From Schizochytrium sp. TIO01 (Eukaryota; Sar; Bigyra; Thraustochytrida; Thraustochytriidae), in NCBI GenBank assembly GCA_004764695.1, contig CM015707.1:1-64000 (forward strand): 64,000 nucleotides of DNA, written 5' to 3'. Shown piece by piece: positions 48,158-56,715 of the stretch. Position numbers and translations under genes: made by a program. The notes under the pieces were generated by a model that worked only from the letters and a program-made list of their open reading frames with translations, was not told the origin of the DNA and ran no database searches. How positions within the stretch are numbered: position 1 is the first letter of the stretch; every line of letters begins with the position of its first letter.

Positions 48158-48466
48158 TTATACCTCTTTATCCTTGGTTGAGCTTTGAATGTCGAGGAGC
48201 TCCGGTAAGTCGAACAAAATTGTTTTTAATTGACGATACCCTCCAATAAAGACTCTTCTGTTTTGTTCTTCATCGCAAAGAAAAATGAAGGGGAATGTGT
48301 TCTGACCTGTCTCGAATTTTAAGTAATCTATAGTTCCTTTTGATGGTTCGTTTATGATTTCGACAACTTGATTGTAGACGTTATGATCAAAGAATTCTTC
48401 TAACTTCTGTTCTGCCTTCAGACAGAACTTACATCCCTTTTTAGTGTATAATGTAATAGTTTTCAT
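48158..48466 (-). CDS. Glutaredoxin
   Basis: The 102-residue thioredoxin-fold protein begins MKTITLYTKKGCKFCLKAEQ with a CxxC redox site (C12, C15). It keeps the cis-proline (TFPFIF, P59) and a GGY motif in place of the usual GGxxD. It would transfer electrons from glutathione to targets such as ribonucleotide reductase or virion disulphides. The length is normal for a one-domain glutaredoxin. Confidence 0.85.
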   Translation of the reverse strand: MKTITLYTKKGCKFCLKAEQKLEEFFDHNVYNQVVEIINEPSKGTIDYLKFETGQNTFPFIFLCDEEQNRRVFIGGYRQLKTILFDLPELLDIQSSTKDKEV

Positions 48467-48544
48467 CTGAGGGCAAATTGTTTTATAATCGGAAAAGCTT
48501 TTAACTCAATTTACAACGTTTACAAAAAATAAAAGTATTTAAAA

Positions 48545-49177
48545 TCACCATTCCATGGCTTCTTCTTCTTCTTCCTCTTCTTCTCCTTTTTGTATATATT
48601 CTGTATCGTCTATCCGCAGTCCTTGTTTAGCAAGTCTATCACGGGGTGCTTCTTGAACACCATGCATTAAACTGACACCGACCTCATCAAGGACAGAAGC
48701 GACGAGTTCCTCTGTTTCACTTTCATCGGCTTCCATTTCGAATTGATCATTAAAGAGTTCCATACTGGTGTCATTGTGTTGGACTTCCATTTCATACTCC
48801 ATCAACATTTTACTAATTTCCTCCGAACCAACGCTTTTATTCAATTCTCGCATAGTAGAAGTGAGCGATGTCATGGCGCCACTTATCTCATGTACATGAT
48901 CCATTGTAACTAATTTTTGATTAATATTAGACATTTGACCTTTTAGTTTGTACATCCGTACTATATTGCCCTTCGTCAAAACATATTCAGATGCCGTTGC
49001 ACGAACGAGTTCAAGGTTGCCTTGGGCGGCGTATTTGCGAAGTTTCATGACAACAATCTCATGCTCTCGTTCAAGTTTGCATATTTCTCTTGCTAGTCTC
49101 CTCATTTGTTGATTAATAAGACCTCTGTCATGCTCAATTTTCATTTTCACACGGTCTTTAGTATTCGAAAGACCCAT
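48545..49177 (-). CDS. ESCRT-III protein, CHMP2/Vps2-like
   Basis: The 210-residue helical protein matches the ESCRT-III (Snf7/CHMP) core. It has a basic first helix and long helical hairpin (QQMRRLAREICKLEREHEIV, KLRKYAAQGNLELVRATASE), a MTSLTSTMRELNK segment, and an EEISKMLMEYEMEVQ helix. A C-terminal acidic region ends in VASVLDEVGVSLMHGVQEAP, which is the typical CHMP2/Vps2-like 'vldElGlsl...l..aP' element. The tail (EEEEEEEEAMEW) is very acidic rather than a clear MIM1 for Vps4. In cells ESCRT-III polymers drive reverse-topology membrane scission. A virus copy could act in budding, membrane assembly or interference with the host machinery. It starts with MG but lacks a clean myristoylation consensus. 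Confidence 0.82.
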   Translation of the reverse strand: MGLSNTKDRVKMKIEHDRGLINQQMRRLAREICKLEREHEIVVMKLRKYAAQGNLELVRATASEYVLTKGNIVRMYKLKGQMSNINQKLVTMDHVHEISGAMTSLTSTMRELNKSVGSEEISKMLMEYEMEVQHNDTSMELFNDQFEMEADESETEELVASVLDEVGVSLMHGVQEAPRDRLAKQGLRIDDTEYIQKGEEEEEEEEAMEW

Positions 49178-49684
49178 TTTTTTTCTCTTTCACTCTCTCT
49201 CTCTCTCTCTTTCTCTCTTTATCTGCCTCACTTTCTATGCTTTAAACAGAAACAAAAAGAGGTTTAAATACCTAAGTACACGAAAAAATTTGAAAACATA
49301 TAAACCAAAACTTTAATTTAAAATGTATAATAATCTGAAAGGAATTCTGTTTAAAATATGTATTACCCTTTAGTTTTTGTCTTATTCATATTAGCATTTT
49401 TCTTATTTACAATAATTTACCCCTGACGAAAACCAGAAAGAAGAACAATCGTTTAGTGTGTATGCAAGACTATATACCGGCAGCCAGCATTAGAATTATC
49501 TAAAGTGGGACTTTGAAAATCCTTGCTGAAGCATTCTAATGCTGATAACCGACAATCAGTCTTCTACTACTATGACGTGACTTCTTTATAAAATAATAAA
49601 AGAAGGGAATTAAAAAAAAAGAAAGTGTGATCATTCTTTATGTTCGTTCTTTTATTTTCTCTTCTTTAAGTAAGCAGGGGTAAA
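49178..49684. other. Intergenic region with CT tract and strong inverted repeat
   Basis: No gene is seen in these 507 bases. A (CT)n tract lies at about 49190-49213, just upstream of the ESCRT-III start, followed by AT-rich DNA, then the inverted repeat described separately, and AT-rich DNA to the end of the SprT-like gene. Confidence 0.7.
49485..49544. other. Perfect 12-bp inverted repeat, possible structured RNA
   Basis: CAGCATTAGAAT at 49485-49496 is the exact reverse complement of ATTCTAATGCTG at 49533-49544. The 36-nt loop contains a second small stem (AAAGT ggg ACTTT, 49502-49514). The surrounding bases (ccggcag ... gataaccg) add weak pairing. It could be a 3'-end hairpin, a non-coding RNA or a protein-binding site; giant-virus transcripts often end at hairpins, but no gene ends close by in a consistent direction except the SprT-like gene, ending at 49685 on the minus strand. 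Confidence 0.5.
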
Positions 49685-50185
49685 TTATTGTATTAAAGAA
49701 ACATTCAACCTAGCGTCGCGATGCTTCCGGCATGTTTGACCATGTTTTAATCTTAAGGTATGTCTAAACATGACACAACCTCTGCTACATGTAATTAAAT
49801 ACTTAAAATCATGAATATGGAGGAAATTCTTCGAGAATACAGAAGGTGAATGACTGCCTAAGACTTTTGCTATTTCTAACCATGTATTATCGTGTTCATG
49901 CTCGTATCCAGCTACAGCGTGAGCGAGCTCATGAATGAGTGTATCGATAGTATCAAGAAGTGAAATTTTATCTGACATTACATAAATTATGGAGAGAGAA
50001 ATCCTTTTTGAGTAATAGCAACAAACTCCAGCATGTTTCTTAGATCTATCAAAAGTAAGTTTCCATCCTGGTTGAAGTGAATACTGACGTCCTGATTGAT
50101 TGCAATAATAAACAAGCCTATTTTCCAATTGTTTCACATAAGAATAAAAAAATGATTTTAGATAGCAAACTCTATCGTATTTCAT
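49685..50185 (-). CDS. SprT-like zinc metalloprotease
   Basis: The 166-residue protein has the SprT/Spartan active site DTLIHELAHAVAGYEHEHDN (H85, E86, H89) with a third ligand at H96 or H98 in the usual 'gxxHgxxW' position (HEHDNTW). A C-terminal pair of cysteines (C.RGCVMFRH...TCRKHR) may be a degenerate zinc ribbon. Cellular SprT/Spartan proteins cleave DNA-protein crosslinks or act in DNA repair. It could serve replication of the viral genome. Confidence 0.85.
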   Translation of the reverse strand: MKYDRVCYLKSFFYSYVKQLENRLVYYCNQSGRQYSLQPGWKLTFDRSKKHAGVCCYYSKRISLSIIYVMSDKISLLDTIDTLIHELAHAVAGYEHEHDNTWLEIAKVLGSHSPSVFSKNFLHIHDFKYLITCSRGCVMFRHTLRLKHGQTCRKHRDARLNVSLIQ

Positions 50186-50296
50186 ATGTTGTGTTTAACT
50201 TCCTTTCCTCTCCCTCTTTTCGTCTCTTTTTTTTATAGATTTAGTTAACAAGAGGAACGTGACATTCTATGTCTCTTGATGATGTGATTGAAAATG

Positions 50297-51559
50297 TTAC
50301 GCGAAATCGGCATAAAAAATGTTCACCTTTCCTGATTGGCCTGATTTTGTATCCTCCAAAGTAGTTGTCCTCGCATGCTCAACCAACCAATGACTAAACC
50401 CCCGTATCTGGTTAACTAACTGAATAGGACTGTATTTGGTAATGACATCATCAACATCCTCAAAATTGCTGGTCATCTGTGAAATATATGCATAAAGTAA
50501 ACACCAAGCTAGACAATAACCATCTGTCTCTCTTACCTCTTTCCCATTAATATGAAAAATCTTTCTATCTTCCATCTGTGTAATCGACGCCTTTGATGAT
50601 TCTTGAGGCCCGATTTCTGTTTGATAGCTACGGGGAAAATGTACTGTGAACTCTTCAGGCAAACCATATTCTCTATGCATATTCTTTATGTGGTCGCAGG
50701 TCACATAATTTTTGACTGTTTGATAAGCGGTGTGGTAAAGCCCTTCCGTTGCATTTGGTCCGAGGGGGTCAAAGATAAAAATCTTCTTATTTTTGTAATC
50801 GAAAACAAGTAAGTTTGAATGACCTTTTGTCGGTGACATAAAAATATTAAGTAAGAAAAATTGGTACCGAATATTTTCCTGAACGAGGTCACTAAACTCC
50901 TTATTTTTTCCAAGCAGGTGATTGACTAGCGACGAGAAAATCCAGATTTTGTGCTTTTTTGGGTTGGATAGGTCCAAATTGAAGTGGCCGTCAGGGTGCA
51001 TATAAGAAACATGCTTTCCAGTTTCATTCTTGATAATATTGTTAAAAACAATACTATATTCATGTTTCCCAGAATACAAAAAATGTTTGGATTTTTCTTC
51101 AATTACACTTAAGAAATCTTTCGCTGCATTTCGATTCAAAAGGCGCTTTTCCCTCCTTTCTTGCGAACTCAGACTATTTTCTTCAGTTAGTCTTCTCTTT
51201 GTATTAAAGTTATTGTTTATGCTTTGGATTTCTTTTGCTCTCCGTTTCAGTTCACGTAAAGCGGATTGATACTCTTCGCCTTTTGATTGATCCTCTAGTT
51301 CTGTTACTACATCTTGTAATTGTTCATCCGAGATACCCTTCATTTCGTTGAATGTCAATGAGCTTTTACCACTAGTAGAAGAAACTTCATGTTTTGATAA
51401 AATTTCAATAAGTGATGCAAAGCAACTATCCGAACAATTCTTCAAGTCAATCTTTGCAGTAATTTCATCGAGAACCTTTTGAAGCTGTGGAAACTTTTTA
51501 ATCGAAAGCTTAATATCTTCAAATAATTTGTGCATATCCTTAGCAACTTCGGAAGACAT
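50297..51559 (-). CDS. Ulp1/adenain-like cysteine protease
   Basis: The first ~150 residues are helical and charged. From ~165 the protein follows the C48/C5 fold: HSNLLVFDYKNKKIFIFDPLG (H247, D264), TEIGPQ (Q319) and DGYCLAWCLLY (C349). This gives the His-Asp-Gln-Cys set in the correct order. Relatives in giant viruses are thought to process virion polyproteins or SUMO-like conjugates. The start at 51559 gives a 420-residue product. Confidence 0.82.
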   Translation of the reverse strand: MSSEVAKDMHKLFEDIKLSIKKFPQLQKVLDEITAKIDLKNCSDSCFASLIEILSKHEVSSTSGKSSLTFNEMKGISDEQLQDVVTELEDQSKGEEYQSALRELKRRAKEIQSINNNFNTKRRLTEENSLSSQERREKRLLNRNAAKDFLSVIEEKSKHFLYSGKHEYSIVFNNIIKNETGKHVSYMHPDGHFNLDLSNPKKHKIWIFSSLVNHLLGKNKEFSDLVQENIRYQFFLLNIFMSPTKGHSNLLVFDYKNKKIFIFDPLGPNATEGLYHTAYQTVKNYVTCDHIKNMHREYGLPEEFTVHFPRSYQTEIGPQESSKASITQMEDRKIFHINGKEVRETDGYCLAWCLLYAYISQMTSNFEDVDDVITKYSPIQLVNQIRGFSHWLVEHARTTTLEDTKSGQSGKVNIFYADFA

Positions 51560-51839
51560 CAGACTTAAACTTATTAATAATACTTTTAGAGTAAGTTTAT
51601 AAAATTGAATAATTTCTTTTATATATTATACAATTATAATTATTTTTCTTTTTTCTTGGAAATCTGCTATCCTTTTATTTATTTATTTATTTTAAAATAT
51701 TTGTTTTTGTTTTTGGTTAATGACAAAGCCAATTAAAATGGAATAATCATAATACATATTCTTTTTTTTTATATGTTTAAAAGCAGACCCTCTAGCTGAG
51801 AAAAGAAGAAAGAAAGGAATAATCTCGCCAAACTTTGTG

Positions 51840-52115
51840 TTACATGGAATCTAAGAGTCCTGATTTTTGTAGCCTATTACATATTTCAGCAAGAAAGATA
51901 AGTTCATCAACGGTAGAGTCTATGCATAATTGTTCATCACGGATTTTCAGAAAATAACGTTTTGCACGCTCATTTTCAGTCTTCTCAATATATTCAGTCA
52001 TTGCGAAATACAGTTCATTGTAAACATCTTCAATGGATTCTTTATTTTCCAAGTCAACATTGAAGGTGTACTCCTTCGTATTTGAGTCTTGTAACCAGAG
52101 TTCGTGACTTGACAT
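51840..52115 (-). CDS. Hypothetical helical protein, 91 aa
   Basis: This is an acidic, all-helical small protein (SIEDVYNELYFAMTEYIEKT, DSTVDELIFLAEICNRLQKS) with no signal peptide and no recognised family. The 280 bp between it and the protease gene is AT-rich without visible features. Confidence 0.5.
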   Translation of the reverse strand: MSSHELWLQDSNTKEYTFNVDLENKESIEDVYNELYFAMTEYIEKTENERAKRYFLKIRDEQLCIDSTVDELIFLAEICNRLQKSGLLDSM

Positions 52116-52199
52116 GAGTTATATTTGTCTTATTCTTTTCTTTTCTTTAAAAAAAATAATTCAGACTTTTGAATTCCATCTTCTGTAGTGCATGATAAT

Positions 52200-52445
52200 T
52201 TATATATTTTGCTTTCTGTTTTCATACTGCTCCAAAATTGCAATGACAGTTCGGAGAACTGTGACACACTCCTCAAATGACATATCCTTTCTAATTTCCG
52301 TCTCATAAATTGTCTTTAAAAGATCTTGTACAAGCTTGTCACTCTCTGTAAATTTAATTGATCGACGCAATTTTGACTTGAGTTGCTTGTAAATTTCCTT
52401 GGATATCTGCATTTTTTTTTTGCTTTTAGGAGACGATCTATTCAT
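52200..52445 (-). CDS. Hypothetical basic helical protein, 81 aa
   Basis: A basic N-terminus (MNRSSPKSKKKMQIS) precedes helices (IYKQLKSKLRRSIKF, CVTVLRTVIAILEQYENR). No family is recognised. It could bind nucleic acid through its basic start, but this is a guess. It is in line with the 91-aa gene on the same strand. Confidence 0.5.
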   Translation of the reverse strand: MNRSSPKSKKKMQISKEIYKQLKSKLRRSIKFTESDKLVQDLLKTIYETEIRKDMSFEECVTVLRTVIAILEQYENRKQNI

Positions 52446-52488
52446 AAAAAATGAAAATCTAGTTATATTCTAGAGAATTTGATTGGTC

Positions 52489-53004
52489 TCAGTTGAACTC
52501 CAAATAGATTCTATCGTTATCTCTTTCGAATTGTTCATTTGCAAGCTCCACTGCTAATTTGTATTCTTCTTTTTTCGAAATGTAACCATCAAGTTCACCA
52601 ACGTGGATCAAACAAGGGGAGGTGTCGTTCTTGAACTTCTTGTAGTTGTACTTCGAAGTGCGTGGCCAAATTTTATTTTCTACTGAGTAAGGAATGAAGT
52701 TGTTTGTTCTCAATAGATGAAGACCGAGAGTCAAGAGGATTGCAAGAACCACTGGTGCAACGAAATGTAGGACTGATCTTATCTCCAGATCTTGCTGAAG
52801 TACCAGTGCTGAGTAGTATCCAACGATGCATGCAAGAAAGCACACTACGAAGGGATCGTACTTCTCGTGCTCCATCTTTAAGGATTCGAAATTATCGCGT
52901 ATAGAAAGGACACCGAGTGCGAGGTCTCTAGCCTCCTGTACTGTCAACAGGTAATGTTCCTCAGGTGTGAGCCCTTCATCGCGTCTCGGGAAAGGCGAGG
53001 TCAT
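52489..53004 (-). CDS. Membrane protein with two helices, 171 aa
   Basis: A ~45-residue charged N-terminus is followed by a helical hairpin in the membrane (YDPFVVCFLACIVGYYSALVL and HFVAPVVLAILLTLGLHLL), then an ~80-residue C-terminal soluble part rich in charged residues. No family is recognised. It diverges from the SNF2 gene; the start codons are 57 bp apart if the SNF2 gene starts at 53062. Confidence 0.6.
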   Translation of the reverse strand: MTSPFPRRDEGLTPEEHYLLTVQEARDLALGVLSIRDNFESLKMEHEKYDPFVVCFLACIVGYYSALVLQQDLEIRSVLHFVAPVVLAILLTLGLHLLRTNNFIPYSVENKIWPRTSKYNYKKFKNDTSPCLIHVGELDGYISKKEEYKLAVELANEQFERDNDRIYLEFN

Positions 53005-53061
53005 CGATCGTCGTTCGTCGTTTCGTTTTTGGTTGATCCTGTTGTCACCAGAACTAAACTG

Positions 53062-54762
53062 ATGGCCATGATATCACGTAGTCTTGTAAAACTTAAATAT
53101 ACTATGGAATATGACTTTGAAATGATCTCCGAAAAGGAGATTATTTTTAAAGAGAATGGTAGAGAATTACCTAAAGAGATACTTGACCAAAATTCATACA
53201 AGTTTTATGTAGATAGTGCTACACTAAAAAATGGTCCGAAGATTAATTTAATTCCTCTACATTACTATCGTCTAATGACGACTATAACACTTCCAAAATA
53301 TGATGAGAATAAATGGAAGACTGAATTTGCACCCTTTGTGGGCTCGACGATTAATGACTCACTTTTCCAGTTCCAAAAGGAGACAGTATTCAGAATGGTC
53401 GTGATGAGGAGAGTTATGAATGCCTGTAGCCCAGGCCTGGGGAAGTCTATTCAGGCTCTTGCAGCAATAACTACACTTCGGGGCAAGCGAACGGTAATTC
53501 TTTGTCCTGCCTATTTGAGATCTAATTGGGAGAATGAATGCAGAAAGTGGCTCCCTGAAGACCTTCGACGTAGTGTTTCTGTTATCTGGAAGGCTGGAAA
53601 ACATGACATTGATAAGATTGGGAGAGTCCTTTTTTTCCCTAAAGAAGCAACGATCTCAATAATATCCTATGATATGCTTGCAAGTGTCCTTTCGCGGGTC
53701 AAGATCAACCCTCAACACAAAGTCTTCGATACGATTGTGTGCGACGAAAGTCACTTTTTAAAAGATACTAAAACGAAAAGATATCAAACTCTAGCAGTCA
53801 CAGTAAAACGTTCTAAAAATGTCTTTCTGCTTACTGGGACACCCTCGCCAAATAGAGTCAAAGAATTGTATAGTCAGCTTTCCCTTATTTACCCACAAAG
53901 CTTTTTTGACTATCAAACGTTTGCTTTCCGATACTGTGGAGCTTACAAAGATGTCTGGGGTCACCTTGATGACCGGGGTGCAACCAATGTTCGTGAGTTG
54001 GCTTTTATCCTTTCCAAATGTATGTTGAGGTTACGACGGGAAGACTACCTGGATACTCTGCCAAAAGTTTTGCGTGATTCTCTGAGAGTGAAAGGGAAGG
54101 GTTCTGTTACAAAATTCAAGGCAATGAGGAAAGAATTTGTCAAGGAATTGGGGAATTTCGAAACGAACCCATCGGCAAAGTTCAAAGTTCAACAGCTGGC
54201 GTCGAAAATGTTTAGAGAGACTTGTGCATTAAAAGTAAATTCTGTCCTGGAATATCTTGAACATGAGGATTTTGGGAACGAAAAGGTTATACTGTTCTGT
54301 AAGCACAAAGCAATGTTCCACCCTGTAAAGAAGCTCCTGGAACGAATGAATAGAGACCACATTGCTATTAATGGTGAGATTCAAGTTCAAGAACGCCCTG
54401 AGCTTATTGAGCGTTTCTTATCAGATAATGAATGTAATTGGGCTTTACTGACCTTTGGGGTAGCTTCAACTGGGCTAAATTTAATACCAGTTTCTCGCAT
54501 GGTATTTCTGGAATTAGATTGGTCTCCATCTACCCTGGACCAGTGTGAGTGTAGGATAAACAGGATTGGCGGTGCACAAAATTTACACTACACTTATCTT
54601 ATTTGTGACGATTCACTTGATGACATGGTCTTTTCTAAAGTGCAAAGGAAGACTGAACTTGCAAAAACTGTCATCGATCAAGGTAAAGAGTACGGAGACT
54701 TCACTTTCACGAGTCAGAAAAGATTAAAAACAGTCACCGCCGACCTAAAAATGAGCATATAA
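53062..54762 (+). CDS. SNF2-family DEAD-like helicase/translocase
   Basis: The protein is 566 residues from the ATG at 53062. An earlier ATG at 52954 is in frame but would overlap the divergent membrane-protein gene. Motif I is SPGLGKSIQALAAI (K128), motif II is DESH (228-231), motif III is LLTGTPSPN, motif V is FGVASTGLNL and motif VI is QCECRINRIGG (R501). The DESH box and compact form are closest to the SMARCAL1/HARP-like type of viral SNF2 proteins. It would translocate on DNA to remodel nucleoprotein or reanneal strands. It is followed after 44 bp by the subtilisin gene on the same strand. Confidence 0.9.
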   Translation: MAMISRSLVKLKYTMEYDFEMISEKEIIFKENGRELPKEILDQNSYKFYVDSATLKNGPKINLIPLHYYRLMTTITLPKYDENKWKTEFAPFVGSTINDSLFQFQKETVFRMVVMRRVMNACSPGLGKSIQALAAITTLRGKRTVILCPAYLRSNWENECRKWLPEDLRRSVSVIWKAGKHDIDKIGRVLFFPKEATISIISYDMLASVLSRVKINPQHKVFDTIVCDESHFLKDTKTKRYQTLAVTVKRSKNVFLLTGTPSPNRVKELYSQLSLIYPQSFFDYQTFAFRYCGAYKDVWGHLDDRGATNVRELAFILSKCMLRLRREDYLDTLPKVLRDSLRVKGKGSVTKFKAMRKEFVKELGNFETNPSAKFKVQQLASKMFRETCALKVNSVLEYLEHEDFGNEKVILFCKHKAMFHPVKKLLERMNRDHIAINGEIQVQERPELIERFLSDNECNWALLTFGVASTGLNLIPVSRMVFLELDWSPSTLDQCECRINRIGGAQNLHYTYLICDDSLDDMVFSKVQRKTELAKTVIDQGKEYGDFTFTSQKRLKTVTADLKMSI

Positions 54763-54806
54763 ATCAATAATGAAAATTAACTACTGCCCAAGGTACCAAA
54801 AGCAAC

Positions 54807-56672
54807 ATGCTATCTATTTTTATAGTTGGGCTTCTACTTTACTCTTCATATGCAAGACAGTTGATGTCTATAGAGGGCGATACAAGTACCCTGCAGTGGG
54901 TAGCGGTAATTGATGTTGCCGGTGATAACTTAGTTAACTGTGAGGGTATTCGCGAAAGGGTTGATCAATTGATTGCTGACTTTAACAATGATGACGGAGG
55001 CAACAGTGAAGTCTTCTCACAAGAAAGTGCATACTCCTCGGCGTACTCTAGTGGGAATTTCATGCATTCTGAAAGTCTTGTTAATGAAAAGGATTGCTTC
55101 ATCGCTTTTACTGGTCCAGAAGATCTAGCAACTTTTGTAGATGATAATGTAGACGAAATTGTAAAAATGGAGCCTAATGAAGAGATCATTGGATTTGGGA
55201 CACAGCAATGGGGCCAAGACCGTGTAGATCAAGATTCGTTGCCACTCGATGGTGCGAATTATAATCCTATTTACACTGGCTCTGGGCAGCATCTCTATGT
55301 GATAGACACTGGTATAAACTTGAAACATAATGAGTTTGACGGCGGTGAAAGAGCTTCTTACGGCTTCGACGCAACTGCCGAATTTACAGACTCTAATGAC
55401 GGGAATGGTCACGGTACTCATGTCGCATCTATTGCAGTTGGCAAAAGTACAGGAATTGCACCGAAGGCAACTGTTACTGGTGTCAAAGCGTTGACTTCGT
55501 CGGGCTCTGGCTCTACAACTGGTGTCATCAAATGCATTCACTGGGCCATCGATGACGCTACTCAAACAAGTGTCATTAACCTTTCTCTCGGCGGTGGACT
55601 AAGTAGTGCGCTTAACCAGGCTGTGAATACTGCAGCGGAGAGTCATATTGTTGTCGTAGCAGCTGGAAATAGTGCCACTGACGCCTGTAAGTCTTCTCCA
55701 TCATCTGCTACTGGTCAAAATGTTCTAACGGTAGGTGCGACAACCAAAACAGATTCTATGGCATCTTATAGTAATTACGGAAAGTGTGTAGATATCTTGG
55801 CTCCAGGCTCTGGAATCAAGGCTGCATACAAAGGCTCCACTAGTTCATATGCAACAATGTCTGGAACATCTATGGCCACGCCTCAAGTTGCTGGAATCGC
55901 ACTCCAAGCACTTGAGAAGCATAACGGAAACCTTGCAGCCGCTGTAGCTGATATTCAAGCAAATATCATCCCCTATGTGATCAGCGGACTAGATGAGGAA
56001 ACACCAAATGAATTGGCACGCGTGTTTACTTACACGGGACCTCCTACTCCACCAACAGTGCAACCTACACGAGCACCTACTTATTCACCTCCCCGGATCT
56101 GTCTCAATGGGAAAACTAACAATAAAAATTGCATTCTTGAGGAAGCCTATGCACTTTCCCTTTTTGGTAGCGCTCCCCCTTCCAGGGGCGACACACCAAT
56201 GACTGGAACGATCGTTTTGGCATCTGGGGATGGATTACTATGCTCAAAAACTAGTCAGAAGTTTACGGGTAAAATAGTAGTAGTTTACAGGGGCGACTGT
56301 CTCTTCTTTGATAAAGTCAAGATTGCCGACAATAAAGGTGCCAAAGCAGTAATCATTATTAATACCGAGGGTTATGACATTTTTCAACCAACTTACTATG
56401 GAAACGAAGCTGTCTCTATTCCAAGTGTGATGGTTTCTTACAAAGACGGCGTCGAGTTGCTCAAAGATGGTGACACATTGGCTTGGGGTTCATTGGAACT
56501 ACTTCAGGAACTTGAATCTACTAGCACGCCAACATCTTCTCCTGCTGAATCAAGTTGCGAATCTATCACGAAACGAAAAACTTGTAAGAAAGAAAGTTCA
56601 TGCGAATGGAAATCGAAGAAGTGTGTAGCGAAAGAAATTGTCGAGAATGAAGGGATTCGGGAAGACATGTAA
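54807..56672 (+). CDS. Secreted subtilisin-like serine protease with PA domain
   Basis: The 621-residue protein has a hydrophobic signal (MLSIFIVGLLLYSSYA), an I9-like propeptide (~25-130) and a peptidase S8 domain with the catalytic triad D167 (VIDTGINLKHNEFDG), H202 (GNGHGTHVA) and S355 (GTSMATPQVAG). A short PT linker (PPTVQPTRAPTYSPP, ~415-430) leads to a protease-associated (PA) domain (~455-575) and a C-terminal Cys module (CKKESSCEWKSKKC). It is of proteinase K/cerevisin type. All catalytic residues are present, so it should be active in the secretory path or outside the cell. It is an unusual enzyme for a virus and was probably acquired from a protist host. The same kind of Cys module occurs in the protein at 28176-28874. 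Confidence 0.92.
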   Translation: MLSIFIVGLLLYSSYARQLMSIEGDTSTLQWVAVIDVAGDNLVNCEGIRERVDQLIADFNNDDGGNSEVFSQESAYSSAYSSGNFMHSESLVNEKDCFIAFTGPEDLATFVDDNVDEIVKMEPNEEIIGFGTQQWGQDRVDQDSLPLDGANYNPIYTGSGQHLYVIDTGINLKHNEFDGGERASYGFDATAEFTDSNDGNGHGTHVASIAVGKSTGIAPKATVTGVKALTSSGSGSTTGVIKCIHWAIDDATQTSVINLSLGGGLSSALNQAVNTAAESHIVVVAAGNSATDACKSSPSSATGQNVLTVGATTKTDSMASYSNYGKCVDILAPGSGIKAAYKGSTSSYATMSGTSMATPQVAGIALQALEKHNGNLAAAVADIQANIIPYVISGLDEETPNELARVFTYTGPPTPPTVQPTRAPTYSPPRICLNGKTNNKNCILEEAYALSLFGSAPPSRGDTPMTGTIVLASGDGLLCSKTSQKFTGKIVVVYRGDCLFFDKVKIADNKGAKAVIIINTEGYDIFQPTYYGNEAVSIPSVMVSYKDGVELLKDGDTLAWGSLELLQELESTSTPTSSPAESSCESITKRKTCKKESSCEWKSKKCVAKEIVENEGIREDM

Positions 56673-56715
56673 CTATATATAGATCAAAGGGAAACTATTA
56701 TTTCAAAATGAAAGG

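Noticed and set aside
52954-53061. N-terminal extension of the SNF2 protein
   Set aside because: The ATG is in frame but the region is antisense to the 5' end of the divergent membrane-protein gene and encodes no SNF2 feature.
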